Of a stretch of DNA of 6,443 nt, positions 6,365 to 6,443 are shown in pieces; position 1 is the first letter of the stretch; every line of letters starts with the position of its first letter. Where the stretch lies: positions 1-6,443 of the forward strand of contig JAAYUT010000371.1 of NCBI GenBank assembly GCA_012517485.1. The letters are read 5' to 3'. The notes beneath the pieces are model-generated. The model was given only the letters and a program-made list of their open reading frames with translations, was not told the DNA's origin and did no database searches. The translations under genes were made by a program, and so were the position numbers. This stretch comes from Candidatus Atribacter fermentans (lineage in GTDB: Bacteria > Atribacterota > Atribacteria > Atribacterales > Atribacteraceae).

Positions 6365-6443
6365 ATGGCTAAGATTCTTGTAGTTGACGACGATTCTACC
6401 TTTTGCCTGATGCTTAAAACCTTTCTGGTAAGGAACGGGCATA
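6365..6443 (+). CDS. Response regulator, N-terminal start (partial)
   Basis: Twenty-six codons are visible from the ATG at 6365: MAKILVVDDDSTFCLMLKTF and on to the window edge. The first beta strand followed by the acidic cluster (Asp8-Asp10) is the opening of a CheY-like receiver domain, which accepts phosphate from a histidine kinase at an Asp outside the window. The DDD-x-TFCLMLKTFL wording resembles the receivers of NtrC-type sigma-54 activators in Bacteroidota, so the full protein may be a transcription factor; the effector domain is not visible. Base composition is less AT-rich than the preceding non-coding sequence, as expected of core chromosome. There is no strong Shine-Dalgarno. Confidence 0.85.
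   Translation, partial: MAKILVVDDDSTFCLMLKTFLVRNGH

Overview
The window looks like a piece of a Bacteroidota chromosome, probably from an anaerobic, Bacteroidales-like organism. The evidence is a TonB-dependent receptor with an N-terminal carboxypeptidase-regulatory-like extension, a TlpA-type lipoprotein thioredoxin, promoter boxes of the Bacteroidota TAnnTTTG type, AT-rich genes without clear Shine-Dalgarno sequences, and a tungsten-type aldehyde:ferredoxin oxidoreductase (AOR) tail. The two edges look like ordinary chromosome. On the left is the last 117 codons of an AOR-family gene, noticeably G+C richer than what follows and closed by a strong terminator. On the right are the first 26 codons of a response regulator. 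The roughly 6 kb between them is AT-rich and reads as an accessory insertion.

Left to right, the accessory part holds: (1) a 131-bp structured repeat, element A; (2) a minus-strand exported protein made of two degenerate sulfite-oxidase/molybdopterin-fold repeats; (3) a divergent TonB-dependent receptor, with a 34-bp near-perfect palindrome on the promoter of the minus-strand gene; (4) a 128-bp repeat, element B, close kin of element A; (5) a decayed minus-strand TlpA/thioredoxin lipoprotein gene; (6) a third, more diverged element, C; (7) a minus-strand small membrane protein; and (8) about 340 bp of non-coding sequence with an 11-bp direct repeat around a promoter box.

The most interesting structure is the trio of elements A, B and C. 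They lie in the same orientation and each sits at the 3' side of a minus-strand gene. Each starts with AACGG, ends with TGTT, and has complementary arms. In A and B the outermost 7-mers fit the integron attC core consensus (RYYYAAC ... GTTRRRY). Read on the minus strand the arrangement is gene-element, gene-element, gene-element, which is the layout of a cassette array. No integrase is present here, the elements could instead be a dispersed palindromic repeat family, and the 3.9-kb spacing between A and B is large for a cassette.

Functionally, the receptor and its divergent partner are likely an outer-membrane uptake module sharing one control region. The substrate cannot be read from the sequence. 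A link to pterin, molybdate or tungstate, suggested by the molybdopterin-like fold and the nearby AOR, is only a hypothesis.
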